Made by a program: the position numbers and the translations under genes
Part shown: positions 41,153-51,360 of the stretch, one piece after another
Position numbering within the stretch: position 1 is the stretch's first letter
Layout of the letters: every line of letters begins with the position of its first letter
The notes under the pieces: generated by a model
Told to the model about the DNA's origin: nothing
The model's database searches: none
Seen by the model: the letters and a program-made list of their open reading frames with translations, nothing else
From: Symbiodinium natans
Lineage: Eukaryota; Sar; Dinophyceae; Suessiales; Symbiodiniaceae
Length of the DNA stretch: 64,000 nt
Assembly (NCBI GenBank): GCA_905221605.1
Contig: CAJNDS010002757.1
Span: 1,096,908-1,160,907 of the forward strand
Direction of reading: 5' to 3'

Positions 41153-44100
41153 CTATAGCTGTGCGCCCAAATGCTGCCCCAAATGATCGTGCAAGGCCTC
41201 AAGAGTCTCAAACTGTGCGTCACACATGCTGCAGTCAAGATTGTCCGGAATATCTGGTGCCCTGTTGACAACACTAGACCGACCACTGCAATGCTGCTGT
41301 AGGAGGGAATTCGCCACATGTCTCCGCGTCGAAAAAACATTTGCAAAAACCTCCCTGCAGAACAAGCATTGATTTGTGACCACAAGCAAAGCTTCCATCG
41401 GTGAATGCTCATGTAGCTTGGTGCAGTGTATTGCCAAGGCTTTACTCGACTTGAAAGCTCTACCGCACAGAGAACCATCTGAAAGTGTGTGCTCGCACAC
41501 ATGCTGCTCGTCATCTGGAATGTCGGGCAAGTCTTCGGGAGCCTGTTCTCCCTGCACTGAGGGGCTCTGGTATCCTGGTGGGGGGATTTCCACACAGAGA
41601 AACTTGCGCCGGAGAATGGACATGTCAACCATAAGAAAATCCAGTCTAACGTCATGGCTGAATAGGCGTAACGGCTTCCTGTCCACTGCGTTGGTGATAT
41701 GCTCCAGGTCGGCGATGTCTTGCAGAGCTTCGATATCATCAACCAACTGTTTGAGCCACGGATGCGCTGCAGAAGACAAGGAGCCATCCTCTTGCAGCGC
41801 GGGGGTTGTTTCAAACGGGAAGAACCCGAACATAGCAGCGAAAACATTGGAGTGAAGTTCTGGTTGTCGTAACAGACGTTGCCAGAATTGCAGGCGTTTG
41901 ATACGCAGTTCCACGTAGACTCCTGCAAGCCCAAGATACCGCCAGACTTGTTGGTTGGGGACAGCTGCATACTTGACAGTACCGTCCGGCTGTTCTTCGC
42001 GCTTGCACGCGCTTCCTCGCATGAGGATGCGCCCTTTGGCCGCGACAAAAGCATCGAGGGCCTTGTAGTCGGATTGACTGAGGACGAAGGGCGCCAAACC
42101 AGCCACAGCAGTCTCGAAGACCAATGCTCGGAAGACCATGTTGACGGACCGTTTGCTACAGCCTGTCCGCGTCCAAAATGAACCCATACTTGCCCAGGCT
42201 GCCTGAGCTTTGTCCAGGCGGTGCTTGCGAGCAGCAGTAGTGGAGCCATTGTGCGTGCAGATCTCTCCCAAGTATTTGGCCTGCGGCACTGCTTTCCCCT
42301 CGAGTGGAGTCTTGCCGCAGTAGATTTCTCGCATCTGCTTGTGAGATCCTCTGCCAGCAAAATGCGACACGATTTCTTGCTTGTCGCGGTTTTGCGCCAT
42401 ACCACCACTTGCGAGCACTTCGTCCAATTCGTCATCCAGGAAAGATGCTTGCGCTTGCAAATCCGCAGCCTCGTCGCAGATGACCTTAATGGCGAGGTCA
42501 TCCGCGAAGACGGATAACGCAGTGTTGACATATTTGCAATTGACCGGATCATATGCGCACATTTGGTGATAGGTGGAAGCTTGCGCTGCTCTTTGCAACC
42601 ATTCGTCAACCAGGGGATGATACTGCTCCATGAATAAATCTGACGCAATGCTGTCGCCTTGGAGAGCACCACTGCCAACTGAAAGCAATATGGGCCCGTC
42701 AGCGGCCTGCAAGTGTATACAGGCAGCCTTGTGCCGTTGCTTGAGCAAAACTTGATCTTGTGGCCGCATCGTCTTAGCCACCGCCAGGTCCAGCTGGTCA
42801 TGCAAAGGGGAATAAAAGGCATTTGCCACGTCTTTGTAAAGGGTAGCATGTCCAACACCGGCAGCGCGCAGCCGGTGCCCCAAGCAAATTTGCTGCAAAA
42901 TAGCCTCTTCGCGGCTTTTGTGTCTAACATAGCCGCACGCGTAATCTCGAGCAGCTTGCGACGTGCCTCTGCGCCACAGTGTGCGGTAGAAATGTTTGCC
43001 CATCGGGTCCAGCACGTTGATGACTCGGATGCCCTGACATAAGGGCTTGCCATTGCGCTTGTCAAGCTGCGTGCCCTGCGAGCAATGCCACTCCAAGGGC
43101 GCTGATTCTGAGCATCGTATGTGCACGAAGAGCTGCTGTAGCGCGTTTTGCAGATGCGGAGTTTGCAAACACGCGGACTTGTGCCCAAGACCATGTCGAG
43201 CTCTTGCCAGGTTGTAGTTGGGATATAGCAGCATGCGCCACACTTCATTGGGAATAGTCCAACAAGGTACAGCCTTGCGTGTTTTTGCATGCCAAACTTG
43301 GGTAGCCACAGCACGCAAGTCCTCAGCTGCCAACTGCTGCATTTGACTACGCCATACCGGATCAGCTCGGCATTTTTGTTGCCAGCCAGTAGCTCCATGA
43401 GCAAACTGTTGGACGTGCGCTGTCCAGTTTGTAGCAACGGCCTTGCAGCCTCCATCACGCCCCACTTGTGCCATGTGCTGCCGCCATTGCTGCATACTGG
43501 GCCTGCAACTCTTCGGCCTATCGAACCTGCGTTGTTTGGGACCCACACGCCTGCCTGAAAGCGCTCGGGCAGCTCGCCACATGGACTGGAAGTTGGCACT
43601 CTGCCAACCTTCGTGAAGCTGGTGCACATGTTCACAGGCACGTCTTCTCTTATCTCTTGTTGTGAGTCGTTTAGCGAGCCGCTGAGCCTTGTGATACCGC
43701 GCCAAAGCATGCCATCTGCACAGCAAATCTGATAGCGCTTGTAATGACACAGTATCTCGGTCAGCTCCTTGGCTCCAGAAACGACGCGGGCGAGGAAGCC
43801 GTTGGATTTGTAGTTTGCATTCATGCTGGTGCTCCAGAGCGGCTGCTGTGTCAACTTTCCGCTCTTGGAGTTTGACTGGGCGAGACTGATATAACTCTCT
43901 GCCAACGGACAACACCACATCACGTAGCATGGTCCAGGCATCATCTGGCGTGCTTGCCGACTGGGCATGCTGCCATTGGGAACTCTCCAAGAGGTCTTTG
44001 CACCGGGACTCAACCTCTGCCACCAGTTGCTCTCGACAGTGTCCTCGAAGAACGCCTCGCATGAGTCTGTCCATATCCCAGCGTGTCGGGGACTGTTGCT

Positions 44101-45040
44101 GCATGGTGAGTGTCGGCTGCAGCCCCAACGAATGGTCGAGCTTGATCTGTAGAGGTCTGTGATCTCGGCGGCCTGGAGCCGCCACCAGCTGCAGATCGTC
44201 GCCTGTGTGATGCCACACAGAGCAATGCTGGACTTGAGATAACATGCTGGATGGAATGCATATAAAATCCACGCGGGACGTATAATCTGCAACGATTCCG
44301 AAATAGGTTGGTCCAACATTGTGATAAGTGTTGGTAGCTGCGAGGTAATGCCTCTGCAAGAACTGGCGGAACTGTTCTCCGTTCCAATTCTCGTTGTCTG
44401 CATTGCACGGGCCGATGGACTCATCTTGCGTGGTCGTCCATATGTTGTTTGCCACATGTTCCTTACCAACACGCGCGTTGAAGTCGCCAAGCAAGCAGGG
44501 CACACATCGTGCCGGCAGAGCACTGACAACACTATCAACCCATTTCCAAAGTGCAGTGTTGACGCGTTTCGAATACGGCAGATTGGAGTTGGGATGGAAG
44601 TAGCACACGATGAATGCAAAGTCGGAGTCACGTCGCTTGACCCGCAGTGCCCCACCACGACCTTGCAACTCGCTGGGCGGGGACGAAATCTGTACCACGT
44701 TATCAGCTGCGAAGCGGCTGCGTTTGAGGCATAGCTGAACTCCAGCATGAGAGTTGGTGAGCCTCCCTGTTCCGTATCCCCAACTATACACAGCATGCGT
44801 TTCAACTCTACGCTGACTGACTGCGATGTCGCCATCTGGCAGACGGGTGCCGGACAGTGCGATGACATCATTGCTGTGTAATGCATGTATGACTCGGCGC
44901 TCTCTGTCAGCTCGTTTGAGAGATTGTGGATTGTAAGCGATGAATTTCCATCTGACCATTCTGAAATCAGCAGCAGGAAAACACTGATGAGGGGGCCAGC
45001 GCGAAAGTGACCCGTCATTATCAAATGAGCAGAGTGCCAC
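41153..45040 (-). CDS. LINE endonuclease-reverse transcriptase polyprotein
   Basis: 1,295 residues. An APE-like endonuclease fills about residues 30-300: GDFNAR at 185-190, DYTSRVDFI near 252-260, RDHRP near 292-296. The usual catalytic glutamate motif reads ALSGTR here, so one ligand is missing or displaced, as in some relatives. The reverse transcriptase spans about 600-950: LYKDVANAFY (motif A, near 733), GALQGDSIASDLF (motif B, near 790), VFADDLAIKV (motif C with FADD, near 844). C-terminal fingers at about 1165-1290 show CxxC...H spacing (CLFC, CSMC). It would nick DNA and copy its own RNA into the nick. The start chosen is the first ATG; the true start may differ. Confidence 0.9.
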   Translation of the reverse strand: MALCSFDNDGSLSRWPPHQCFPAADFRMVRWKFIAYNPQSLKRADRERRVIHALHSNDVIALSGTRLPDGDIAVSQRRVETHAVYSWGYGTGRLTNSHAGVQLCLKRSRFAADNVVQISSPPSELQGRGGALRVKRRDSDFAFIVCYFHPNSNLPYSKRVNTALWKWVDSVVSALPARCVPCLLGDFNARVGKEHVANNIWTTTQDESIGPCNADNENWNGEQFRQFLQRHYLAATNTYHNVGPTYFGIVADYTSRVDFICIPSSMLSQVQHCSVWHHTGDDLQLVAAPGRRDHRPLQIKLDHSLGLQPTLTMQQQSPTRWDMDRLMRGVLRGHCREQLVAEVESRCKDLLESSQWQHAQSASTPDDAWTMLRDVVLSVGRELYQSRPVKLQERKVDTAAALEHQHECKLQIQRLPRPRRFWSQGADRDTVSLQALSDLLCRWHALARYHKAQRLAKRLTTRDKRRRACEHVHQLHEGWQSANFQSMWRAARALSGRRVGPKQRRFDRPKSCRPSMQQWRQHMAQVGRDGGCKAVATNWTAHVQQFAHGATGWQQKCRADPVWRSQMQQLAAEDLRAVATQVWHAKTRKAVPCWTIPNEVWRMLLYPNYNLARARHGLGHKSACLQTPHLQNALQQLFVHIRCSESAPLEWHCSQGTQLDKRNGKPLCQGIRVINVLDPMGKHFYRTLWRRGTSQAARDYACGYVRHKSREEAILQQICLGHRLRAAGVGHATLYKDVANAFYSPLHDQLDLAVAKTMRPQDQVLLKQRHKAACIHLQAADGPILLSVGSGALQGDSIASDLFMEQYHPLVDEWLQRAAQASTYHQMCAYDPVNCKYVNTALSVFADDLAIKVICDEAADLQAQASFLDDELDEVLASGGMAQNRDKQEIVSHFAGRGSHKQMREIYCGKTPLEGKAVPQAKYLGEICTHNGSTTAARKHRLDKAQAAWASMGSFWTRTGCSKRSVNMVFRALVFETAVAGLAPFVLSQSDYKALDAFVAAKGRILMRGSACKREEQPDGTVKYAAVPNQQVWRYLGLAGVYVELRIKRLQFWQRLLRQPELHSNVFAAMFGFFPFETTPALQEDGSLSSAAHPWLKQLVDDIEALQDIADLEHITNAVDRKPLRLFSHDVRLDFLMVDMSILRRKFLCVEIPPPGYQSPSVQGEQAPEDLPDIPDDEQHVCEHTLSDGSLCGRAFKSSKALAIHCTKLHEHSPMEALLVVTNQCLFCREVFANVFSTRRHVANSLLQQHCSGRSSVVNRAPDIPDNLDCSMCDAQFETLEALHDHLGQHLGAQL

Positions 45041-45239
45041 ACGGACTTACCATGGCATGATTCCGCATGACTTTGGACTTGTGCCACGCGGCTTCCCACA
45101 ATCTCCACCTCAAAACACGGGCGAAAGCGCATAAACCCTATGAACCCTACACCCTGTAACCCCCATGAGCCCTATCTGCCCTATAAACCCCTGAAAAGCC
45201 CTATCCACCCTATAAACCCCATAAGCGCTGCAGGCCCTC

Positions 45240-45286
45240 TGAACACTCAACAGCAAGCGCAACCTCTCCAAGTTCAGCCCTTCGAA
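45240..45286 (+). other. possible exon island
   Basis: One frame reads LNSKRNLSKFSPSN and then stops, similar to DSSRNLSSRFKHN at 11893. Another frame is glutamine-rich. Bases 45290-46430 contain AT-rich direct repeats near 45680-45770 (AGTA(A)TTAT(A/G)AGGATTA) and no supported exon. Confidence 0.2.
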
Positions 45287-46430
45287 CTAAGGCCGAGCGC
45301 AAACGTGAGCAGCACCCAAGATTTCTAGGATGCGGAGTAGCGGCACTTCTCAAAGCCCCTGCGTTTGAAGAGGTAGCATATGATGGTTTGGGGTATTTGG
45401 GGTATTTGGGGTTACTAAAGTCCGAAAGAGACCCTAAACCTACACCGCTTCCCTGGGGCGAAAAGCTTCAGTGTTGCCTTGAACCCTGAACCGTAAATCG
45501 CCAAGCCTCAAATCTGCTGTGCGTTCTGCTCATGCAAGTGTCGGCGACCGGTTTCACAGAGTTTCACGGTTGCTCCCCTCAACTGCGGGAGAGCGACTGC
45601 CCCAAATTTAAGCCATCTGGCTTGTGCCGCAAAAGTTTCGTGTATCTCAACCAATGTCTATACACATACAAAAGCAATATCACCATAACAGTAGTATTAT
45701 AAGGATTAGATCACTAGAACAGTAATATTATGAGGATTATTATAACAGTAGTTTTGAAAGGATTATACGCGACATTCTCTCGTCCACGGTGCCTCCGCAA
45801 ATCTACACTTAGGGTGACTGACAAGCATTACGAGATCAAAACCCCGGGGGGGGGTTCGAGTTTTAGGCCAGCAGCTAGACACCCAATGTGCACATGGACA
45901 TTAAATTATAGGGAGGCCTTCATAGTAACCTGAAGTTGGTGTAAGGAGCGTTTGGTCTAAACGATGTAGTTCAGGTATATGTGTCTTGCAGCGCACTAAA
46001 GTACAAGGAGTATGCGGTACGGTGCCTCTAGACGATTTGGAAACGGAATATACCCATATACAAGAGAGACCAAATTTTGATCAACCACGCGAGAGCTCTG
46101 CTCTGGGGGATGTTTACTCTCAGCTTCCACTCCACCGCTGAAGGTGCTTGCCCCATCTCTTCGGACTCCCGAAGTAGACGTCGACGAAGGACGATATCTC
46201 AAGAGACAATGGCATTTGGTGAGTGCTCTTCCAATTTGGGAGTCTCAACCTTCAACTGTTAAACGAGACGAAAAATACCGATATAATATTCCGGTGCCCT
46301 AGGTTTGCCCCAGGATCTAGCGCGGTTTTGCCAATGTCGCATTGCACACTCCACAGTGTTGAAATCTGTGCTTGGGTAACTTGAACTCCAATGCTCTTTG
46401 GCGATTGGGGCTCCAGTGATGGGCCTTTAG

Positions 46431-47039
46431 CTTGCCGTAGAGCTTGTTGATGTGATGGTGGCAGACATCAACGAGGCCATACAAAATGATTTGAGAGCAC
46501 TTGTTACGGGCGAGTGTCTCTTTTCCGATACACGTGTGAAAGGGCAGGATGGCGAGGTGAAGGCACATTTCGCTTTGCTTCAGATTCGCTGTCCAGAACT
46601 AGCTGCGCGGGCGACACATCAGCCGGATGGGACGGCCTGTGTCATTCATGCGGGCGCAGCTGTGCAGGCATTGCAGCAGCTACTTCTGTTTATTTACACT
46701 GACTGCTTGAGCACAGAACCCGGCGAAATCAATTCTCTGTTGGGGCTTATGAACCTTGCGCGGGATTTGTTCATTCCAGATGAGAGCCGTGAAACACCAC
46801 CTGGTAAGCGCGCACGGCGGGAAGTGCGTGGCTGCTCCATGCGAAGGCTATACGCCATGTGTGAGCAGAGAGTCTGCGACAACATCTCAGAATCCAACGT
46901 TGTGCAAATCCTGCAGGCCTCACTTAACATCGGCTCCAAGTTCGCTGAAGGGTGTGTGTATGCCTTCCTTGCCCGTAAGGGCAAGAACCTCATCAAGGAA
47001 GCCTCCTTCAACCAGTCCTTGGTTGCTCGCATTCTCAGT
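46431..47039 (+). CDS. BTB protein exon 1 (BTB1 and BACK-like region)
   Basis: Open from 46431 after a TAG. The first ATG at 46455 is the likely start unless an upstream exon joins. The longest exon-like frame of the gene; it ends at CTCAGT|GATACC (GA donor), followed by a 17-C run in the intron. Confidence 0.75.
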
Positions 47040-49906
47040 GATACCCCTTTCCCCCCCCCCCCCCCCCCGCCTCCCCGCCACTTTTTGAGGGTTTGTCTCA
47101 ACCCACAGTCCCATAAAGCCCTAAAAAGCCTTGTCCTAGGTTATTGGGCCTAGGTTGAGATGCTTGGCAAAGATCATCCAGGCGCCGTGGCGCGTGCAAT
47201 CTGTGCAGCTGCCGGAACGCTCCCGCCTGGCGAGGCGGTGGAGGCTGCAGAATTCAGCGTTCCACCTTCAAAGCTTGCAGAGGACGTTACGTGTTCTTTC
47301 CAGTCCCTTCTGCTCTACATCCTCTTCATGTTGTATGTAGATTACGTAGATAGATAGCTACATAGACACACGTCTTTGGTCCGATCTATCTCGCGCTTGC
47401 TGGCACCTTCCACGCCTTGCCTTGCAGAGGACTTGGAAGTCTTGTTTTCTGAAGCTGAGTTGCTCTTTCGGTCTGACTGCTATCTCAGCTTCGGGTCCTC
47501 ATGTCATGTCGCTGGGCTGGGCCCCCCAGTGGTGCCTTTCTCCTTTTTTGTTGTTTCTGTTTTTGTTGACGGTGCTGGGTTTAGGGTCCCTCATGAACCC
47601 AATGAAACAGAAGCATAGGGTTTAGGGTTTAGGGTTTAGGGTTTAGGGTTCAGGGTTCAGGGTTTAGGGTTTAGGGTGTCGGGAACCTAGGTGGCCGCGC
47701 ACCGCTTCATCCTGGGCGCCCGATCACAATTCTACGAGCGGATGCTTTCAACCCCCATGCAGGAGGCTTGGACGAGAAACATTCCCATCAGTACACCCCT
47801 CCAGCCGCGAATTGCTGCTGTGAAGGCGCTGCTCCTGTTTCTATACACAGGCCGCCTTGCAGAGACCATCGATGACGAGGTCGTGACGTCGTGTGACTTG
47901 GTAGATTTGCTGTCCATGGCAGGGCCCGGGGGACAGAACTATCTTCAGCTATCTGAGCCAGCATGGGCCGCGCTTCGCCTGGAGGCCCTGAGGCGCATCA
48001 AGGCCAGTCTGCAGGGTAGCACGGCCTGGTCCCTCTTGCGCAGATCAACAGCCCAGCACAACCAAGCGGTGAAGTCACTGGCGCTGGCCGCAGTGCTGCG
48101 AAGCTGTGCATCCGGCTGTCATGATGCGGATTCGTTCCGGAAGGAAAGCGCGCCCACGGAGGAGTGGTGGACACCGAAGATGGAGAACGAGCTTCTGCTT
48201 GAGCTCCTGCACCTGAAATGCACAGAAGGTGAGCATAAGACTTGGGACCTGGAGCTACATCACGCGGCACGCGAGGATGACAGCGTCCAGAACCATAGCG
48301 GAAACAAATATCTTTTGCAAGATTTCACAAATCGTGGCTCGGCCTGCATTTCTCGGTCCGGAGATTGGTGTCACATTGTTGCGAGCTTTGCCTCGCATGT
48401 GCACGTGGACTTTGTGATGGTGGCGCCTTTGGAGGGTTGGGGGCCGCGGAGTTTGAAGGGCGCAGAGCTCCAAGTCATGCACCTTGGGGAGTTTCAGTAG
48501 TAGCAGTTCGTATTACCAGTGGTGGCCCATACATCTGACAATAGCATTCCAGTTTTCTTAGCGCGAAAACGAAACAGGGTTCCTTGAACCATCCCTACAA
48601 GTCACTGGGGAGCCGAGGAACAGTGCTGGCACCTGGGAGACCTTGGCAAAGTCCAATTGCGCCGTGAATGGCCAGTTGGAAACCATACCCGTGCACCGAA
48701 GGGGCCGGCACTGGCGCTTCATCAACCAGTCGAAGCTTGCACTGAGCCTATATCCCCCTTGGGAATTATTTGTTATTTTTTGTTCATATAAAACTCAAGA
48801 GGATATTAAAAATGCTACTGTTATTAAGGTTCTAAGGGGAGTATAGGAGCGTTCTGCGATTCAAGATGCAAGCGGCAGTTCCGTGCAGCGACCTTCCCCA
48901 CAAGCTCGTTACCGACACGCTCAAGCCAAGTCTCCTGACGCAGTTGATGCAGTTCAAGCTGTTGCTTGGAGTGCATCTCCCATGTCAGGCGAGCAAACAC
49001 CGCTGTGTCACAGCAACGTATCCCATGGCTGTGCATGTGGACTACGCCTTGGTTGATGCTGTCTCCATGGTGCGGATGCCCGGGCAAAGGAACCTGTCCG
49101 GCACCAGCGTCAGCCTGAGTCTGCAGGTTGCCGGGGGTTGCCTCTAAAGTTACGTTTTTTTTTTTTTTTCTGAGGCCCTCTTGTTGGGTACCCTTCTAAA
49201 ACGATATAAGGACTAACATCTTCTTGATGTTCGAGATTCTGTGAACGCCCCCTCTCCCTCCTACCCAAAACCCCAAACCCCTAACCCTAAACCCCTGAAC
49301 CCCTAAACCCTAAACCCCACACCCCAGGTGTGGAATGCAGATGGGCAGTGGGAGTTTCTTGGCAAAGTCCGAGCAGGACCTGGACTCGGCTCTCAACGGA
49401 TCGACGCCACTTGGTAGGCCCTCGGGGATTTCGGACCCCTTGTAAACCCTAAACGTTTACTTTGTCATAGTTGGGTAACATGTTACATTTTTAAGGGTAC
49501 TTTAAACCCAATAAGGAATAAACATTGAATTTTTCATCTTGTCCCAACCATGAGCTAGTTTAGGGTTTATAGGGTTTGAGGGTCTAGAGGGTTTAGGCCT
49601 AGCCCAGGCGAGATCGCAGAGTGGGCTTAAGAGGACCCAAGTTAAGAATGACCTTTTCAGAGGGGTTCGGGTTTTGGGTTCAGGGACAACCGAGGTCAAC
49701 CGGGACGGCCAACATTGGCGCCTGGTGGATACTTTGGTGCTGAGCAGGTAGCCTTTAACCTTTCTGATGTATTGCGAAACCTCCTTTAGGAGCCCCAGGT
49801 TAGTCCAGAGAAGTCAGCCCCCAAGGATACGCATGCGGATATTGCTGAGGATGATCATGCCTGGCTGACTGTGAACGATTTCCAGCTAGAGGTGCATGCC
49901 GACTAA
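46431..49906 (+). CDS. double BTB-domain protein (multi-exon span)
   Basis: Exons join in phase into two BTB units. BTB1 (46455-46780) has LFSDTRVKGQDGEVKAHF, then LLLFIYTDCL, then a BACK-like helical part. BTB2 is built from exons 3 and 4: SDCYLSFGSSCH joined to VAAHRFILGARSQFYERML, then LLLFLYTGRL. The C-terminal half carries two related blocks (HVDFVMV near 48400 and HVDYALV near 49035; also HWRF and HWRL) of a domain I do not recognise. The stop TAA is at 49904-49906. BTB proteins usually pair with each other or hand substrates to cullin-3 ubiquitin ligases in cytosol or nucleus; that role is inference. An upstream first exon is possible. Confidence 0.7.
47160..47282 (+). CDS. BTB protein exon 2
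   Basis: GTTGAG acceptor, 41 codons starting MLGKDHPGAVARAICAAAG, then GAG|GACGTT (GA donor). Phase 0 on both sides. Confidence 0.65.
47430..47507 (+). CDS. BTB protein exon 3 (start of BTB2)
   Basis: TGCAGAG acceptor, DLEVLFSEAELLFRSDCYL then SFGSSCH, then CAT|GTCGCT (GT donor). Confidence 0.65.
47691..48228 (+). CDS. BTB protein exon 4 (rest of BTB2)
   Basis: AACCTAG acceptor, VAAHRFILGARSQFYERML through a BACK-like region to LHLKCTE, then GAAG|GTGAGC, a consensus donor. The frame stays open to a TAG at 48498-48500, so intron retention would also code. Confidence 0.75.
48322..48497 (+). CDS. BTB protein exon 5 (repeat block 1)
   Basis: GCAAG acceptor keeps phase with exon 4. Reads FTNRGSACISRSGDWCHIV then ASHVHVDFVMVAPLEG. 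Right border unclear. A following stretch near 48600-48730 carries HWRFINQ but two frames compete there. Confidence 0.5.
48748..48846. mobile_element. MITE-like element, TIR CTATATCCCCCTTGG, copy 2
   Basis: CTATATCCCCCTTGG at the left and CTAAGGGGAGTATAG at the right; 99 bp. GAGC lies on both sides and may be a 4-bp target duplication. It sits between repeat block 1 and block 2 of the BTB gene. Confidence 0.8.
48866..49126 (+). CDS. BTB protein exon (repeat block 2)
   Basis: TTCAAG acceptor. Contains TATYPMAVHVDYALVDAVSM and ends SVSLSLQ at CAG|GTTGCC (GT donor). Aligns by eye with block 1. Confidence 0.55.
49328..49376 (+). CDS. BTB protein exon
   Basis: CCCCAG acceptor, VWNADGQWEFLGKVRA plus one base, then GCAG|GACCTG (GA donor). 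In phase with 49684. Confidence 0.6.
49684..49736 (+). CDS. BTB protein exon
   Basis: TTCAG acceptor; two bases complete a glycine, then TTEVNRDGQHWRLVDTL, then TTG|GTGCTG (GT donor) or a later GAGCAG|GTAGCC. Confidence 0.55.
49799..49906 (+). CDS. BTB protein last exon
   Basis: CCCCAG acceptor, 35 codons starting VSPEKSAPKDTHADIAEDD and ending NDFQLEVHAD, TAA at 49904-49906. Confidence 0.6.
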   Translation, partial: VSPEKSAPKDTHADIAEDDHAWLTVNDFQLEVHAD

Positions 49907-50149
49907 GCATGCACCCCCAGTTGTTGGAGCTCCCGAACCTCCCTGAATTCTCGGGTTTTGGCTCCTAAACCCTACAGCCTAGACTCCAAACCCGAAACCT
50001 TTGTTGAGCTGCAATAGGCAAGGCAGCACGCGAGCACGCACGCGCGCCGGGATCGAAAAGAACCTCCGACGATGCCGCTGGCTTCATTTAAGACCCTATT
50101 CAGGGCCTGGGGGCTTTAAGTTATTGAATTCAGGGTTTATCACTCAGCA

Positions 50150-50560
50150 TTCATGCGCAACAGATGGAATTCAAACCATCTATACTCAATCTTGCAGATG
50201 ACCATTGATGATAGACATTGTTGATGCCGCAGCATAGAACAGCAGCGATAGCAGGACCACGGAAGAAGTAGTTGAAACGAGGGAGCAAGAATGAGGGTTG
50301 CGGTTCAAATGAGATAACGCAGTACAAATCGGTTGATACAGGAACAGGAACTCCGGAACGAAAATCGAAACCATTTTTTTGCGTTATCATGGTTAACGTT
50401 TTAAAGAGACTTTCAGTATCACGGATGTGCTTCGCCGTCGTTGCTTTGTAGCTCCTCGGGTAGCCAGAATTTTGTTTTCTCACACGGAAAGGAAGTGACC
50501 TTGTGTTGCTTGTGGATCGTGCGCAAATTGCATCCACCAAGAAGGTCGGCAGCTAAAATC
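50150..50560. other. unique island without telomere-like repeats
   Basis: A minus-strand frame of 129 residues (50151-50540) overlaps a second one in another frame. No recognised motif. It may be a relic of a mobile element. Bases 50561-50880 are also unique, with a direct repeat GAGTGTGGACTG at about 50588 and 50786. Confidence 0.3.
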
Positions 50561-50884
50561 GCGCGCGTGTTGAATGTAGTGTAAACTGAGTGTGGACTGA
50601 GGAAAAGCCAGAAACACCAGGAGCCCGCCAAGAGGATCCCCAAGCCGTCTCCAAAAGCATTCCAAGAGCTTGAGGCGCACCTCCTAGTCCAAGAGCTCTA
50701 AGGGTACTGCATTCGAGGAGCACTCCCCAGCTCTCCAACCCTGCTCCAACCATCACCGGCCACTGGAGTGGAGAGCCGCTAAGTGGAGTGTGGACTGGAA
50801 TCATGTGGTGCGCCTGTGTAAGTCAGCCCTTGAAGCTGCAGCCACTACACTGGCAGCGCGCCTAACACACATGTCGCGCACATG

Positions 50885-50962
50885 TGAGGGTTTAGGGTTT
50901 AGGGTTTAGGGTTTAGGGTTTAGGGTTTAGGGTTTAGGGTTTAGGGTTTAGGGTTTAGGGCG
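50885..50962 (+). repeat. telomere-like array, TTTAGGG orientation
   Basis: About 11 perfect units; five more at 51046-51082. Confidence 0.95.
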
Positions 50963-51280
50963 CAAGTCAACCCGTGAGATGCAATTGATGTCACTGAAGA
51001 GAGCGTCATCATCTTCCAAGACAGTGTTTTTTTCTGGGAAAAGGCTTTAGGGTTTAGGGTTTAGGGTTTAGGGTTTAGGGTTGTGAAGGGGCCCTCGGGG
51101 GGTTTTGGTTTTTGTTATCTTCCACCCTTGATCGCAGAACACGAATGATACCCAACATCATGGTAGTACTGCTATGGCCCCTATTCGTATGGCTATCATT
51201 TGCGTTCTTACTGCTGATAGTACTTTGACGGATATTCATATTCTCCGAATGCTATTGCCATTGCAAGTCTTATTTCTGCA

Positions 51281-51360
51281 GCTCTAAACTGCCGATTGTC
51301 CATGGAGTGGCAAGAGCGCACGGCGAGCGATGAGGAGCTTCTGAGCCCACAAAGTCTGCA
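51281..51360 (+). CDS. exon island
   Basis: TTCTGCAG acceptor, two bases, LNCRLSMEWQERTASDEELL then SPQSLQ. Coding-like; could be an early exon of the methyltransferase gene. Bases 51361-53137 otherwise show G-rich tracts and no firm exon. Confidence 0.35.

Larger units (their letters stand above)
40236..45132 (-). mobile_element. LINE (non-LTR retrotransposon), apparently intact frames
   Basis: The minus strand carries, in order, an APE-type endonuclease, a reverse transcriptase, three C2H2-like fingers, and a second short frame. Telomere-like repeat starts directly outside the 5' side (45135). The 3' end is not clear; about 280 nt of non-coding sequence follow the last stop before AT-rich DNA near 40100. 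No poly-A tail is visible. Both long frames are unbroken, which suggests a recent copy. Confidence 0.8.

Noticed and set aside
40606-44734. Plus-strand open frames across the LINE (for example 40606-41130, 41376-41855, 44321-44734)
   Set aside because: Antisense shadows of the LINE coding sequence with no recognisable motif.
42000-45132. 1,537-residue minus-strand frame as the main LINE protein
   Set aside because: Endonuclease and reverse transcriptase motifs are all in the 1,295-residue frame. Only the last ~200 codons of the longer frame look protein-like; its openness is reported as a finding.
45848-45870. Possible tRNA T-arm (GGTTCGAGTT)
   Set aside because: No acceptor or anticodon stem can be built around it; no other tRNA, rRNA or spliced-leader sequence was found.
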